From: CBIFVZ01 sp966185765
Lineage (GTDB): Bacteria > Pseudomonadota > Gammaproteobacteria > Enterobacterales > Enterobacteriaceae
Direction: 5' to 3'
Length of the DNA: 64,000 nucleotides
Assembly: GCA_966185765.1 (NCBI GenBank)
Contig: CBIFVZ010000009.1
Coordinates: 11,815 to 75,814, forward strand
Shown: piece by piece, positions 17,629 to 26,781 of the stretch
Layout: every line of letters starts with the position of its first letter
How positions within the stretch are numbered: position 1 is the first letter of the stretch
Position numbers and translations under genes: made by a program
Notes under the pieces: generated by a model
Database searches by the model: none
What the model was told of the DNA's origin: nothing
What the model saw: only the letters and a program-made list of their open reading frames with translations

Positions 17629-18323
17629 TGCAAATTCTGAAAGTCATTGCCCTGCTGCTGGAGTACCCCGATGAGCAGGTGTGGCAAAGCGGCGAGGAGC
17701 TGAATGCACTGGTGGCGCAGGAGGCGCCTGAGTTGTTGGGGTTTGTTGAGCGTCATTTACGCGGCAATCTACTCGACCGCCAGGCTGAATGGGGCGAGAT
17801 ATTTGAGCGCGGGCGCTCGACCTCGCTACTGCTGTTTGAACATGTCCACGCTGAGTCCCGCGACCGCGGACAGGCAATGGTGGATTTAATGGCGCAATAC
17901 GAGCGCGCAGGGCTTGCCATTAATTGCCGTGAGTTGCCGGATTATCTGCCGCTGTATCTGGAATATCTCAGCACCCGTGAACCGGCAGAAGCCCGCCAGG
18001 GTTTGCACGACGTTGCCCCTATTCTTGCGCTTATCGGCGGGCGGCTTAAGCAACGCGATGCCCTCTATCACATTCTGTTTGACGCCCTGCTGCGCATTGC
18101 TGGCAGCAAGCTAAGAAGTGACAGCGTCACACAACAGGTCAGCGGTGAAGCGCGGGATGACACGCCAAAAGCGCTTGATGCCGTCTGGGAAGAAGAACAG
18201 GTCAAATTCATCGAGGACAGCGGTCAGTCATGTAGCGCCTCGCCCCTGCAACAGCACCAGCGGCGTTTTAGCCAGGACACGGTGCCCCAGTATCTGGATC
18301 TCTCTGTCGGAGGCCAAAAATGA
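17628..18323 (+). CDS. narW: Nitrate reductase assembly chaperone NarW
   Basis: This 231-residue NarJ/NarW-family chaperone is required to insert the molybdenum cofactor and assemble NarZY before membrane attachment. It is not part of the final enzyme. Typical features are the N-terminal MQILKVIALLLEYPDE and the central GLAINCRELPDYLPLYLEYLS helix region. It overlaps narY (TAATG) and narV (ATGA), as in E. coli. Confidence 0.94.
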   Translation: MQILKVIALLLEYPDEQVWQSGEELNALVAQEAPELLGFVERHLRGNLLDRQAEWGEIFERGRSTSLLLFEHVHAESRDRGQAMVDLMAQYERAGLAINCRELPDYLPLYLEYLSTREPAEARQGLHDVAPILALIGGRLKQRDALYHILFDALLRIAGSKLRSDSVTQQVSGEARDDTPKALDAVWEEEQVKFIEDSGQSCSASPLQQHQRRFSQDTVPQYLDLSVGGQK

Positions 18324-19000
18324 TGCATTATCTGGACGTCTTTTTTTACGATCTGTATCCCTACATCTGCGCTACCGTGTTCTTGCTCGGCAGTTGGCTG
18401 CGCTATGACTATGGCCAGTATACCTGGCGCGCCGAGTCGAGTCAGATGCTCAGTAAAAAGGGGTTCCGGCTTGCCTCAAACCTGTTCCACATCGGCATTC
18501 TCGGGATTTTCTTCGGCCATTTGTTCGGCATGTTAACACCACACTGGGTCTATGAGCCGTTTTTACCCGTGGCAGTCAAACAACAAATGGCGATATGGAT
18601 GGGAGGCATCTGCGGCGTGCTGACGCTAACCGGTGGGATAATGCTGCTGTGGCGTAGACTGTTCAACCATCGGGTACGCGCCAGTTCCAGCACCGCCGAT
18701 ATTCTGATTTTGTCCATTCTGTTGATTCAATGTACGCTGGGATTAATAACCATTCCCTACTCAATGGAATACCCCGACGGCAGCGAGATGATGAGACTGG
18801 TGGGCTGGGCGCAGTCGGTTGTGACCTTCAGCGGTGGATCTTCTGAGATGCTGCACGGCGTGGCGCCCATTTTCCGCCTGCATCTGGTGCTGGGCATGAC
18901 GATTTTCCTGTTGTTCCCGTTCACTCGCCTGGTGCATGTCTGGAGTGCGCCGTTTGAATATTTCACTCGCCGCTATCAGTTGGTGCGCTCACGCCGTTAA
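18320..19000 (+). CDS. narV: Respiratory nitrate reductase 2, gamma subunit NarV
   Basis: The 226-residue membrane cytochrome b subunit has five helices and oxidises quinol on the periplasmic side, passing electrons through two b-haems to NarY. Haem ligand histidines fit the family pattern: NLFHIGILGIFFGHLFG in helix 2, and the histidines in MLHGVAPIFRLHLVLG and RLVHVW. It starts MMHYLDVFFYDLYPY and ends the narUZYWV cluster ahead of a good terminator. Confidence 0.95.
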   Translation: MMHYLDVFFYDLYPYICATVFLLGSWLRYDYGQYTWRAESSQMLSKKGFRLASNLFHIGILGIFFGHLFGMLTPHWVYEPFLPVAVKQQMAIWMGGICGVLTLTGGIMLLWRRLFNHRVRASSSTADILILSILLIQCTLGLITIPYSMEYPDGSEMMRLVGWAQSVVTFSGGSSEMLHGVAPIFRLHLVLGMTIFLLFPFTRLVHVWSAPFEYFTRRYQLVRSRR

Positions 19001-19013
19001 TGTCCCTGTTTCA

Positions 19014-19041
19014 GGGCGGAAATTTTCTCCGCCCCATTTTT
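19014..19041 (+). terminator. Terminator of narUZYWV
   Basis: GGGCGGA-N7-TCCGCCC followed by CATTTTT, 14 nt after the narV stop. Confidence 0.85.
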
Positions 19042-19297
19042 AATAGCAAAAAGACATTATTAATAATCAAAAACAACATTCATCATGAATTAAATTCATA
19101 GTAAATTTTGTTTACGCGCTGTGAACGTAATCACCTTTTATTTTATTGCTTTTTCTTTAGCCGGGGAGAATAATTTTCGCGCACATCAACAGGGCTTTTA
19201 CTCCCCGTTATTTTCTACGTGCACAACTACTTATGTCATTGTCACGATGGCGCCACAACATAATAATAGTTATGTTATTATAAGGATATATAATATA

Positions 19298-22200
19298 ATG
19301 GCTGACAATACTTTTCCCGTTTATAAAATATCTTCATTATCTCTCGCAATAGGTGTGGCATTAATTGCGCCACACACTGCGCACGCGTTGGACAGTCGCT
19401 GTACAGTTCCCTGGGTTACCACCTGTTTAGGTAATACACAAACCACGTCCGGGCAGGCTCAGAATGCTCTGCTTATGGGGTCGTCCAGCTATGGATTAAT
19501 TGTTAAAGACTTCGATTATCTGGTACCCAAACGCGCCGTTTCAGGTACAGATTCCAACAGTTGGGGCGGAGCCTGGACAATGGGTATCGGTGTTTATGGA
19601 CATATGAGCGCCCCGTCGGACTGGACCACGTTATATGATGGTCACTCCGGGCTTTACGTCAAAAACACCACCATTAAAGGCAGCACGGCAGATTCACAGA
19701 TAGCCGGGATTTTGCATTACAACTCACTCAGTGCGCCCAGTTCACATACTGATACCGTCAATATTGTGGATGTCAATGTCGATGTGGCGAATACCCGCGT
19801 CGCGGCAATAGATCCCACTCAGTATTCACATCTCATTGCAACCCGAGTGTTTGGCTTGTTCCAGGAAAACGAAGGCGCAAACAAAAACAGCACCATGAAT
19901 GTACTGGGTAACACCGCTATCAACATCAGCCGTGCCTGTGCGTATGGCGCGAGTTGTGATTCAGGTGATGAAGGCTGGGATTCTGTGGCAATCCGTGTCA
20001 CAACGCTGACAAACGGCAGCGCCCAGCTTAATGTAGGAGACAACGTAGTGGTTACCACACACGGCGACCGCGCGCATGGGTTAAACGCCGCCATTGGCAC
20101 GGGCGGCTATAACGCCACGATAAACAATGCCGGGACCGTGACCACAGAGGGTATCTGGTCTAAGGGTGCCTATATGAACAACTGGAAAAACCAGACAGGC
20201 AATACGGCGACTTTTACCAATACCGGATTTATCCAGACGCTTGGCAACTATTCTCACGGAGTGGAAGTTTTCGGTTTCCAGAAAAATAATATCGACAACG
20301 ACGGTGGTATTTATGCCTACGGCCAGGATGCGAGCGCCCTGCTTGTTGAGTACCGCACTATATTCAGCAGCGCCGCAAATATTACCAATGGTAATACCAC
20401 AATAAATCTGGGCAGTAACTCAGAGCTATATGGTGGATATGGTAACAAGGGTGCCGGGATTTATCTTGCTCAGGGAGGCGGTTCCCATACCATCAATAAT
20501 GCCGGAACCATCGCGGGTGATAATTTCCGTTCAATTAAAGTCACCACGAATGGCAGCAAGGGTGATGTGACAATTAATAACACCGGCACGATTTTTGGTT
20601 TCCAGGAAATAGCCGCTCCTGTCACTACGGTCAATAATCTGGGCGGCGGGATCTTCAGTCTGGAGAACTTCGTCAATGGCGAACCTGGCGTGGTGGCGTC
20701 ACGCTTTAGTAATAACAACACTGGCAAGTTCATTAACTCAGGCACCATCAATTTCGGTGATAGCATGAGCAACCTGCAACCTGTTATTGCAGTGTTAAAC
20801 GGTCTTGACACTTTTCACCTCCAGTATGGCGGGGTGATTGATATGGCCAGTAATAACAAACCTAACAAAAGTACCGGTATTGGTGCCAATAACTATGCGG
20901 GTGACCGTCTGACTATCACCAATGACAGCAAAACCTCGGTGTTCTACTCCGATGGCGGCACCGTGCAGTTGAACACCAATTTCACCACCGCCAATCAGGC
21001 GCTGGAAGAGAACAGAGTCAGTGACCGTCTGGTTGTCGATAGCGCAATGAAGATTTCTGCCAGCGCAGCGCCGACCTGGATAAAAATCGTACCCACAAAA
21101 AATAGCCTCACCGGTGCGCAGCTTACGACCGGAACGGGTTTCAAAGTGGTGGAAGTCAAACAAACATCAACTCACGATGCGTTTGCACTGGCAGCACCTG
21201 TCGCGGTGGGCGCAAAACAGTATGTATTGCAGCAGTCAGGCAATAAAGACTGGTATCTGACCAGTGCTGTTGCGGGGGTCAACGCTGCTTCTGCCCAACT
21301 TTACAATCCATCAGTCGGGTCTTATCTGGCAAACCAGTCCGCCATGATTGATATGACCAGCCTGTCGCTTGCTGACCGCAACGGTCTCGCCAGCGATAGC
21401 CCAACCAGTAAAAATGAGTACGGCAGCAGTCTGCAATACAATATGACCTCTGGTGCAGTACGCCCTGCTTTCTGGATGCAAAAAACCAGCACCACCGGTA
21501 CCAGCTCTATGGCCAGCTCACTGAATATGAAGAATAATGCCCAGCTGTTGCGTATGGGGGGTGATATTTCCAGCATGAAAACATTCAGTGGTGATTTGCA
21601 CCTAGGCTGGTTTGGTTCAACCGGTACCAGCAGTAACAGTGCGGTAAATAGCTATACCGGCACCACGGCTAAAGGCACTCTGGAAGGTCACGCGATGGGG
21701 CTTGCCGGAACCTGGTATAAAAACGAACGTAGCGGCCAGGGCCTGTACGTGGACAGCTGGATGCAGTTTGGTAACTTCAAAAACACCATCAGCGGTGCTG
21801 CCCAGCATAACCGGGAAGAAAGCTATCGTAGCAGCATTTTTAGTTCGTCGGTTGAAACGGGCTATGCCGTGGCATTGAGTGATGAGCCGGGCGGATGGAT
21901 GTTAACACCACAGGCGCAGATTACTCATCATCAGCTGAGAACTGACCGTCACCAGGATGGCAATATGTTAACGGTGGACAACGGTAATACTCGGGGCATT
22001 ATCACGCGCGTGGGTGTGCGTCTGGATATGGCGCAAAACGCTGCAGCGAAGAACGCACAAACCTTCCATCCTTACCTGGAAGCAAACTGGGTGTCTGACG
22101 GTGTGAAAAACCAACTGGCTTTTAACAACGAAACCCTGGCTGACAAACGCTCTCGCGATGTTGTCGAAACAAAGCTCGGTTTCAAAGGGGATATCAGCAA

Positions 22201-22300
22201 CAGCCTGAAGCTTTGGGGCCACGCCAGCAACCGCCTGGGTGAAAATACGCCGGGAGTGGATAAATACACGCTCAACACGGGCCTGTCTTACACCTGGTAA
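19298..22300 (+). CDS. Autotransporter (type Va) with beta-helix passenger
   Basis: This is a 1000-residue secreted/surface protein. A signal peptide (1-31, ending AHA/LDSRC) is followed by a long passenger (about 32-680) rich in N, G, T and S. Short repeats such as NNAGT, NNTGTI and FTNTGFI are typical of a right-handed beta-helix. The C-terminal 280 residues form an autotransporter barrel (from about RPAFWMQKTS) ending in YTW. Cargo function cannot be read from sequence; no protease triad or RGD motif was seen. The start is ATG 19298 (AAGGA 11 nt upstream), where the signal peptide begins; the open frame upstream of it is AT-rich and not signal-like. It stands alone between nar and a pseudogene, with its own terminator. 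Confidence 0.88.
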   Translation: MADNTFPVYKISSLSLAIGVALIAPHTAHALDSRCTVPWVTTCLGNTQTTSGQAQNALLMGSSSYGLIVKDFDYLVPKRAVSGTDSNSWGGAWTMGIGVYGHMSAPSDWTTLYDGHSGLYVKNTTIKGSTADSQIAGILHYNSLSAPSSHTDTVNIVDVNVDVANTRVAAIDPTQYSHLIATRVFGLFQENEGANKNSTMNVLGNTAINISRACAYGASCDSGDEGWDSVAIRVTTLTNGSAQLNVGDNVVVTTHGDRAHGLNAAIGTGGYNATINNAGTVTTEGIWSKGAYMNNWKNQTGNTATFTNTGFIQTLGNYSHGVEVFGFQKNNIDNDGGIYAYGQDASALLVEYRTIFSSAANITNGNTTINLGSNSELYGGYGNKGAGIYLAQGGGSHTINNAGTIAGDNFRSIKVTTNGSKGDVTINNTGTIFGFQEIAAPVTTVNNLGGGIFSLENFVNGEPGVVASRFSNNNTGKFINSGTINFGDSMSNLQPVIAVLNGLDTFHLQYGGVIDMASNNKPNKSTGIGANNYAGDRLTITNDSKTSVFYSDGGTVQLNTNFTTANQALEENRVSDRLVVDSAMKISASAAPTWIKIVPTKNSLTGAQLTTGTGFKVVEVKQTSTHDAFALAAPVAVGAKQYVLQQSGNKDWYLTSAVAGVNAASAQLYNPSVGSYLANQSAMIDMTSLSLADRNGLASDSPTSKNEYGSSLQYNMTSGAVRPAFWMQKTSTTGTSSMASSLNMKNNAQLLRMGGDISSMKTFSGDLHLGWFGSTGTSSNSAVNSYTGTTAKGTLEGHAMGLAGTWYKNERSGQGLYVDSWMQFGNFKNTISGAAQHNREESYRSSIFSSSVETGYAVALSDEPGGWMLTPQAQITHHQLRTDRHQDGNMLTVDNGNTRGIITRVGVRLDMAQNAAAKNAQTFHPYLEANWVSDGVKNQLAFNNETLADKRSRDVVETKLGFKGDISNSLKLWGHASNRLGENTPGVDKYTLNTGLSYTW

Positions 22301-22326
22301 TACGTCGATAAGACTGAAGCCATAAC

Positions 22327-22354
22327 GGGGAATACAGCTGTATTCCCCTTTTTT
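22327..22354 (+). terminator. Terminator of the autotransporter gene
   Basis: A perfect 22-bp palindrome (GGGGAATACAG and its complement) is followed by six T, 27 nt after the stop. Confidence 0.9.
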
Positions 22355-22368
22355 CTGAGTTATGCAAC

Positions 22369-22739
22369 TTACTGTGGCAGACGAATTTTCCACTTATGCG
22401 TTAGTTGCCTTTTAGTGTCACCCGCAAGCGTGCCTGATTACCCTTATGCACCCTATACTGCCACATCAAACTTATCAGCCGCCAGGTCGTGCGAAAGCGT
22501 CGGCCAACTGGTACGTATAAACTCCACCTTCAACGCCAGCGACTGAGCAAGCGCGTTTGCCATATCAATATCATAACCCTGGAGCCTGCCATCGCTATCC
22601 TGCCAGGCCAGCGGCGCGTAATCCCCCGGCCCCCCACCTTTAGCGTGCCACTGCGCTGGATATCTGCCATCGGGCACGCCTGGACGCTGGCGCAAGGAAT
22701 AAGGACGACGCCCAGCGATGCCAGTAGCGGTTTCATCAT
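22369..22739 (-). pseudogene. Decayed periplasmic amino-acid/cyclohexadienyl-type substrate-binding protein
   Basis: From ATG 22739 the frame gives a signal peptide (MMKPLLASLGVVLIPCASVQA) and ADIQRSGTLKVG. At a six-C tract (22630-22635) one base appears to be missing. The homologous reading continues in the next frame with DYAPLAWQDSDGRLQGYDID and FIRTSWPTL, ending DKFDVAV then TAG at 22453. These blocks match bacterial extracellular solute-binding proteins of the SBP_bac_3 type, which are about 250 residues. A frame ending KWKIRLPQ-stop at 22369 could be the original C-terminal tail, implying an internal deletion; that part is uncertain. The gene cannot make a full protein. Confidence 0.75.
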
Positions 22740-22873
22740 TTTTCTTCTGCGCAAAGTGTGTTTTTTACCTGATTATCACGCTAACGCGTACAAAACGCGT
22801 ATTCCTGGCTATGGTTACAGAGGCGGTCATAAGACTGACTCCCCGTTTACCATCAACAGGATAAGGAGGCAAT

Positions 22874-23128
22874 ATGGCAAAGGCGAAATACCGGTTTGAT
22901 GATATTAATACTGAGGATGTCGAGCCGGATGCGGAAAACCTTGCGTATGCGCTTAGTGCGGCGGTAGCGGTGCTGGCCTCCTGTATCGCGGGCAGTTCAG
23001 CGCAAAAAAAAGATGAAATCCTGCGCAAATTTGATATTGCGGTGAAGAAAAACGAGGATGAGGACTGTCACGTTGAACTGGCATGGCTGGCGCAGTCCAC
23101 TAAGCTGACGCTGCTGGGCGAGGATTAA
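22874..23128 (+). CDS. Small acidic protein of unknown function
   Basis: This 84-residue protein begins at ATG 22874 behind a strong ribosome site (AAGGAGG, 5 nt spacing) and ends before a clear terminator, so it is very likely real. I do not recognise the family. The N-terminus is charged (KAKYRFDDINTEDVEPDAEN), the middle is a hydrophobic alanine-rich stretch (AYALSAAVAVLASCIAGSSA, about 25-45) long enough for one membrane helix or an amphipathic core, and the C-terminus is acidic. It has one cysteine in the hydrophobic part and one near the C-terminus. Confidence 0.7.
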   Translation: MAKAKYRFDDINTEDVEPDAENLAYALSAAVAVLASCIAGSSAQKKDEILRKFDIAVKKNEDEDCHVELAWLAQSTKLTLLGED

Positions 23129-23147
23129 TCATACCCAACATGTGTTA

Positions 23148-23176
23148 AAACCGCCTTTTACAAGGCGGTTTATTGA
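23148..23176. terminator. Bidirectional terminator
   Basis: AAACCGCC-N8-GGCGGTTT lies between the converging small gene and mhpE. It has TTTATT on the plus side and TTTTAA on the minus side, so it can serve both. Confidence 0.8.
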
Positions 23177-23182
23177 GGCCGG

Positions 23183-24190
23183 TTAACCCCTGTTTTTCAG
23201 ATCCAACGCCACATCGACAATCATATCTTCCTGGCCGCCGACCATACGTCGTTTACCCAATTCAACCAGGATATCGACGGTTTTCAGTCCGTACTTCTGC
23301 GCTGCCGCTTCACTGTGGCGCAGGAAGCTTGAATACACCCCGGCATAGCCCAGCGCCAGTGTTTCGCGGTCAACACGCACCGGGCGGTCCTGTAACGGGC
23401 GAACCCGATCATCGGCAGCATCCATGAGCGCAATTAAATCCGTACCATGCTGCCAGCCCAGCTTATCTGCGACAGCGATAAACGCCTCCAGCGGTGCGTT
23501 ACCGGCTCCAGCCCCCATGCCCGCCAGGCTCGCGTCCACACGGTCAGCACCCTCTTCCACAGCAACAATAGAGTTTGCCACGCCGAGACTGAGGTTGTGG
23601 TGCGCGTGAATACCGGTCAGCGTTTGCGGTTTGAGCACCGCTTTCAGCGCCCGAAAACGCGCACGCACGTCGTCCATATTCATAGCACCGCCGGAGTCCA
23701 CCACGTAAATACAGGTTGCTCCGTAGCTTTCCATTTTTTTGGCCTGCTGAGCCAGGTTCTCCGGGCTGGTCATGTGGCTCATCATCAAAAAACCTACCGT
23801 ATCCATGCCAAGCTCGCGGGCACAGGCGATATGCTGCTGCGCCACGTCCGCTTCCGTGCAATGGGTTGCCACACGCACAATGCGCGCACCGGCAGCATAG
23901 GCGTTTTTCAGATCGTGAATAGTGCCAATGCCTGGCAGCAGTAGCGTGGCGATTTGCGCCTCTTTCACAGCATCCGCTGCCGCTGCAATCCACTCCAGAT
24001 CGCTGTGTGCGCCAAAACCGTAGTTAAAGCTGGAGCCTTGCAGACCGTCACCGTGGGCCACTTCAATTGAGTCCACCCCAGCACTATCAAGTGCAGCGGC
24101 AATGCGCTGTACGTCATCGAGCGTATACTGGTGGCGAATGGCGTGCATGCCATCGCGCAACGTCACATCGGAAATAAACAGTTTTTTCAT
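23183..24190 (-). CDS. mhpE: 4-hydroxy-2-oxovalerate aldolase MhpE
   Basis: MhpE splits 4-hydroxy-2-oxovalerate to pyruvate and acetaldehyde, the last but one step of phenylpropionate meta-cleavage. It acts in complex with MhpF so that acetaldehyde is channelled. The 335-residue product has the DRE-TIM metallolyase signature ISDVTLRDGMHAIRHQY at the N-terminus, and metal-binding GIHAHHNLSLG near residue 200. It overlaps mhpF by ATGA and is the last gene of the leftward operon; the usual mhpT does not follow. Confidence 0.95.
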   Translation of the reverse strand: MKKLFISDVTLRDGMHAIRHQYTLDDVQRIAAALDSAGVDSIEVAHGDGLQGSSFNYGFGAHSDLEWIAAAADAVKEAQIATLLLPGIGTIHDLKNAYAAGARIVRVATHCTEADVAQQHIACARELGMDTVGFLMMSHMTSPENLAQQAKKMESYGATCIYVVDSGGAMNMDDVRARFRALKAVLKPQTLTGIHAHHNLSLGVANSIVAVEEGADRVDASLAGMGAGAGNAPLEAFIAVADKLGWQHGTDLIALMDAADDRVRPLQDRPVRVDRETLALGYAGVYSSFLRHSEAAAQKYGLKTVDILVELGKRRMVGGQEDMIVDVALDLKNRG

Positions 24191-25125
24191 GCCAGACCTC
24201 CCAGCGCCTGCGCAATACGCTCACCGGTTGCCAGCGCTGCGGACGTCATAATATCGAGATTACCTGCATACGCTGGCAGATAGTGTGCCGCCCCCTCCAC
24301 CTCGAGAAACACCGAGGTTTTCAGGCCACTGAACCGCCCTACGCCCGGAATAGTCAGCGGCGCGTTGTCGGGGATCTCGTCAAACTGCACCTGCTGTTTA
24401 AGGCGGTATCCAGGAACCCAGACCCGCACGGCAGCAACCATCTCCTCAATAGCTGCGGCAATCTGCCCTTTATCCGCCAGCTCGCTCAGTACATAGACGG
24501 TATCGCGCATCATTAACGGTGGCTCTGCGGGATTGAGGACAATAATCGCTTTGCCTTTGGCGGCACCGCCCACGGTTTCCAGCGCCCGACTGGTGGTCTC
24601 GGTAAATTCATCAATGTTCGCACGCGTGCCGGGGCCAGCGGAAAGACTGGCAATAGAGGCTACGATTTCCGCGTAATGCACCTTTGCCACACGAGAGACG
24701 GCAGCCACAACGGGAATGGTAGCCTGGCCGCCGCAGGTCACCATGTTGACGTTGCCTTTATCCAGATGGGATTCGAGATTGACGACCGGCACACAGTAAG
24801 GGCCAATGGCCGCAGGCGTCAGGTCCACAACCCGAATCTGTGGTTTTGCCGCACGCAGCAGCCGATCGTTGTGCACATGCGCGCCCGCGCTGGTGGCGTC
24901 AAAAACAATATCGATATCGGCGAAGTCATCCATTGCAACCAGCCCTTCCACGCCCTGGTGCGTGGTGGCTACGCCCATCCGCTGCGCACGGGCCAGACCG
25001 TCAGAGTTGGGGTCAATACCCACCATCACGCCCATTTCCAGCGCGCCGGAACTGCGTAGAATTTTTATCATCAGATCGGTGCCGATGTTGCCGGACCCAA
25101 TAATCGCCACGCGTTTTATGCTCAT
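24187..25125 (-). CDS. mhpF: Acetaldehyde dehydrogenase (acylating) MhpF
   Basis: MhpF oxidises acetaldehyde to acetyl-CoA with NAD and CoA, working bound to MhpE. The 312-residue sequence has the NAD-binding AIIGSGNIGTDLM at residues 8-20, DATSAGAHVHND, the catalytic cysteine in MVTCGGQATIPVVAAVSR, and the conserved C-terminal GAAHYLPAYAGNLDIMTSAA. It overlaps both mhpD and mhpE by 4 nt. Confidence 0.95.
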   Translation of the reverse strand: MSIKRVAIIGSGNIGTDLMIKILRSSGALEMGVMVGIDPNSDGLARAQRMGVATTHQGVEGLVAMDDFADIDIVFDATSAGAHVHNDRLLRAAKPQIRVVDLTPAAIGPYCVPVVNLESHLDKGNVNMVTCGGQATIPVVAAVSRVAKVHYAEIVASIASLSAGPGTRANIDEFTETTSRALETVGGAAKGKAIIVLNPAEPPLMMRDTVYVLSELADKGQIAAAIEEMVAAVRVWVPGYRLKQQVQFDEIPDNAPLTIPGVGRFSGLKTSVFLEVEGAAHYLPAYAGNLDIMTSAALATGERIAQALGGLA

Positions 25126-25907
25126 GCGTCCTCCTGTGAAAACAGTGCGCTCACAGAGCCTACCCCGGCGATCGTCGCTTCAAAGTGGTCACCCGGCTGG
25201 ACATTCACCATCGGTCCCAGCGCCCCTGTCAGTACGGTATCACCCGCGCGCAGCGGTGCGCCCAGCCGTGCCATTGTGCGTGCCAGCCACACGGCGGCAT
25301 TAAGCGGATGCCCCAGACATTCGCTCCCGCGCCCGGCTGAGACCTCTTCGCCGTTACGCGTCATGCGCATTTCACTATTGCGTAAATCCAGCCCTGCCAG
25401 CGGCTGCGCCGGGCCACCGAGCACATACAGCCCGCAGGAAGCGTTGTCCGCTACCGTATCCACAAAGCCAATCGACCAGTCGCGAATGCGGCTACCCACA
25501 ATCTCAAGCGACGGCAGCACCCACTGCACGGCGGCACACATATCGGCAAAAGTGGTATCTGGCGACGGCAAATCACGGCCCAGTACCAACGTAATCTCCG
25601 CTTCAATACGTGGCTGTAACACCGCGCTAAACGGCAGCGTGGTGTTATCGCCATAACACATGTCGGCAAACAGGGTGCCGAAGTCCGGTTGGTCAACGCC
25701 AAGCTGCTGCTGCACTTTCGGGTGCGTCAGCCCCACTTTGCGGCCCACCACCCGCCGCCCTTGCTCAATGCCGTACTGCACGTTAATACGCTGTATCGCA
25801 TAGGCATCCTCAGCACTGATACCCGCCTCGTGCAGCGGTTCAATGGTTTTACGCTGGCTTTGCGCCATACGCAGCTGTGCGGCCAACTGTTGCAGTTTCT
25901 CTGTCAC
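25122..25907 (-). CDS. mhpD: 2-keto-4-pentenoate hydratase MhpD
   Basis: MhpD adds water to 2-hydroxypenta-2,4-dienoate to give 4-hydroxy-2-oxovalerate. The 261-residue product carries family blocks GRKVGLTHPKVQQQLGVDQP, PRIEAEITLVL and GSECLGHPLNAAVWLA. The start is GTG 25907 (VTEKLQQLAAQ), which matches homologues and has GGAG 9 nt upstream, just after the mhpC stop. The reading frame is open further upstream through mhpC but that is not part of this protein. Confidence 0.94.
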   Translation of the reverse strand: MTEKLQQLAAQLRMAQSQRKTIEPLHEAGISAEDAYAIQRINVQYGIEQGRRVVGRKVGLTHPKVQQQLGVDQPDFGTLFADMCYGDNTTLPFSAVLQPRIEAEITLVLGRDLPSPDTTFADMCAAVQWVLPSLEIVGSRIRDWSIGFVDTVADNASCGLYVLGGPAQPLAGLDLRNSEMRMTRNGEEVSAGRGSECLGHPLNAAVWLARTMARLGAPLRAGDTVLTGALGPMVNVQPGDHFEATIAGVGSVSALFSQEDA

Positions 25908-25920
25908 TTTTCTGTCTCCA

Positions 25921-26781
25921 TTAACGGGCGAGGAATTCCAGCACCAGGCGGTTAAAGCTGTCGGCGTGCTCCCATTGCGCCCAGTGGCCGCAGTCGCGGT
26001 AAATGTGAAGCTCTGAGCCGCTAATCCCTGCCAGCAGGCGAAGGCCGGTATCCATAGGTACAAAACGGTCGTTACGGCCCCAGACAATCAACGTAGGTGC
26101 GCGGATTTCACCCAGTCGGGCGCCATAGTCCGGGAACTGCTTCGGGTTAAGCTCACTGCTTTTGACGAAATTTGCCAGATGGTCGCGGCGCTCCAGCATG
26201 TTCTCAAGCCGCGTGCGGAACAGCGCCTCGCTGAGTGCAGAAGGATCGGCGACAAAAATCTCCATCATTTGCTGGAGGTTTTCGAGGGTCGGCTCCCGGT
26301 AAAGTTTTTGCAGACGTTTAATGCCCTCAGCAGGCATGGGGGTGAAGGTACTCATACCGCCAGTACCACCGCCCATCAGCACCAGGCGTCCCACACGCTC
26401 GGGAAAAGACAACGTAAACGCGACTGCACTGTGGCCGCCCATTGAGTTACCGAGCAGATGCACACGGTCAAGCTCCAGCGTGTCGACCAGCTGCTTTAAA
26501 ATCCGTGCGTTAAGATCGGAGCGCGAACTGTCACAAACAATAGAATCACTTTTGCCCCAACCCGGGCAGTCCAGCAGAATTACCCGATAACCTGCCTCAA
26601 CCAGCGGGTCAATATTGCGACTGAAGTTCGCCCAGCCTGTCGCACCCGGCCCAGAACCATGCAGCATGATGACCGTTTGCGTGCCGCTGCCGCAGTCATT
26701 GTAGTGAATACGCAGCCGCTGGCCGCCTTCTTCGGCGTGGAAAAAACGGCTGGTTGCCGCTTCAGTGTAAGTTATGCTCAT
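25921..26781 (-). CDS. mhpC: 2-hydroxy-6-oxonona-2,4-diene-1,9-dioate hydrolase MhpC
   Basis: MhpC is the C-C bond hydrolase that cleaves the ring-fission product to succinate and 2-hydroxypentadienoate. The 286-residue alpha/beta-hydrolase has the oxyanion motif LHGSGPGATGW, nucleophile GNSMGG, acid in WGRNDRFVP and histidine in DCGHWAQWEH. ATG 26781 overlaps the mhpB stop (ATGA) with AAGGAG 6 nt upstream. Confidence 0.96.
   Translation of the reverse strand: MSITYTEAATSRFFHAEEGGQRLRIHYNDCGSGTQTVIMLHGSGPGATGWANFSRNIDPLVEAGYRVILLDCPGWGKSDSIVCDSSRSDLNARILKQLVDTLELDRVHLLGNSMGGHSAVAFTLSFPERVGRLVLMGGGTGGMSTFTPMPAEGIKRLQKLYREPTLENLQQMMEIFVADPSALSEALFRTRLENMLERRDHLANFVKSSELNPKQFPDYGARLGEIRAPTLIVWGRNDRFVPMDTGLRLLAGISGSELHIYRDCGHWAQWEHADSFNRLVLEFLAR

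Noticed and set aside
19121..19297. Upstream extension of the autotransporter (59 codons)
   Set aside because: The extension is AT-rich promoter-like sequence and would bury the signal peptide; ATG 19298 has a ribosome site and begins the signal peptide.
25908..26087. N-terminal extension of MhpD
   Set aside because: It overlaps mhpC in another frame and is not found in MhpD homologues; GTG 25907 has the ribosome site.
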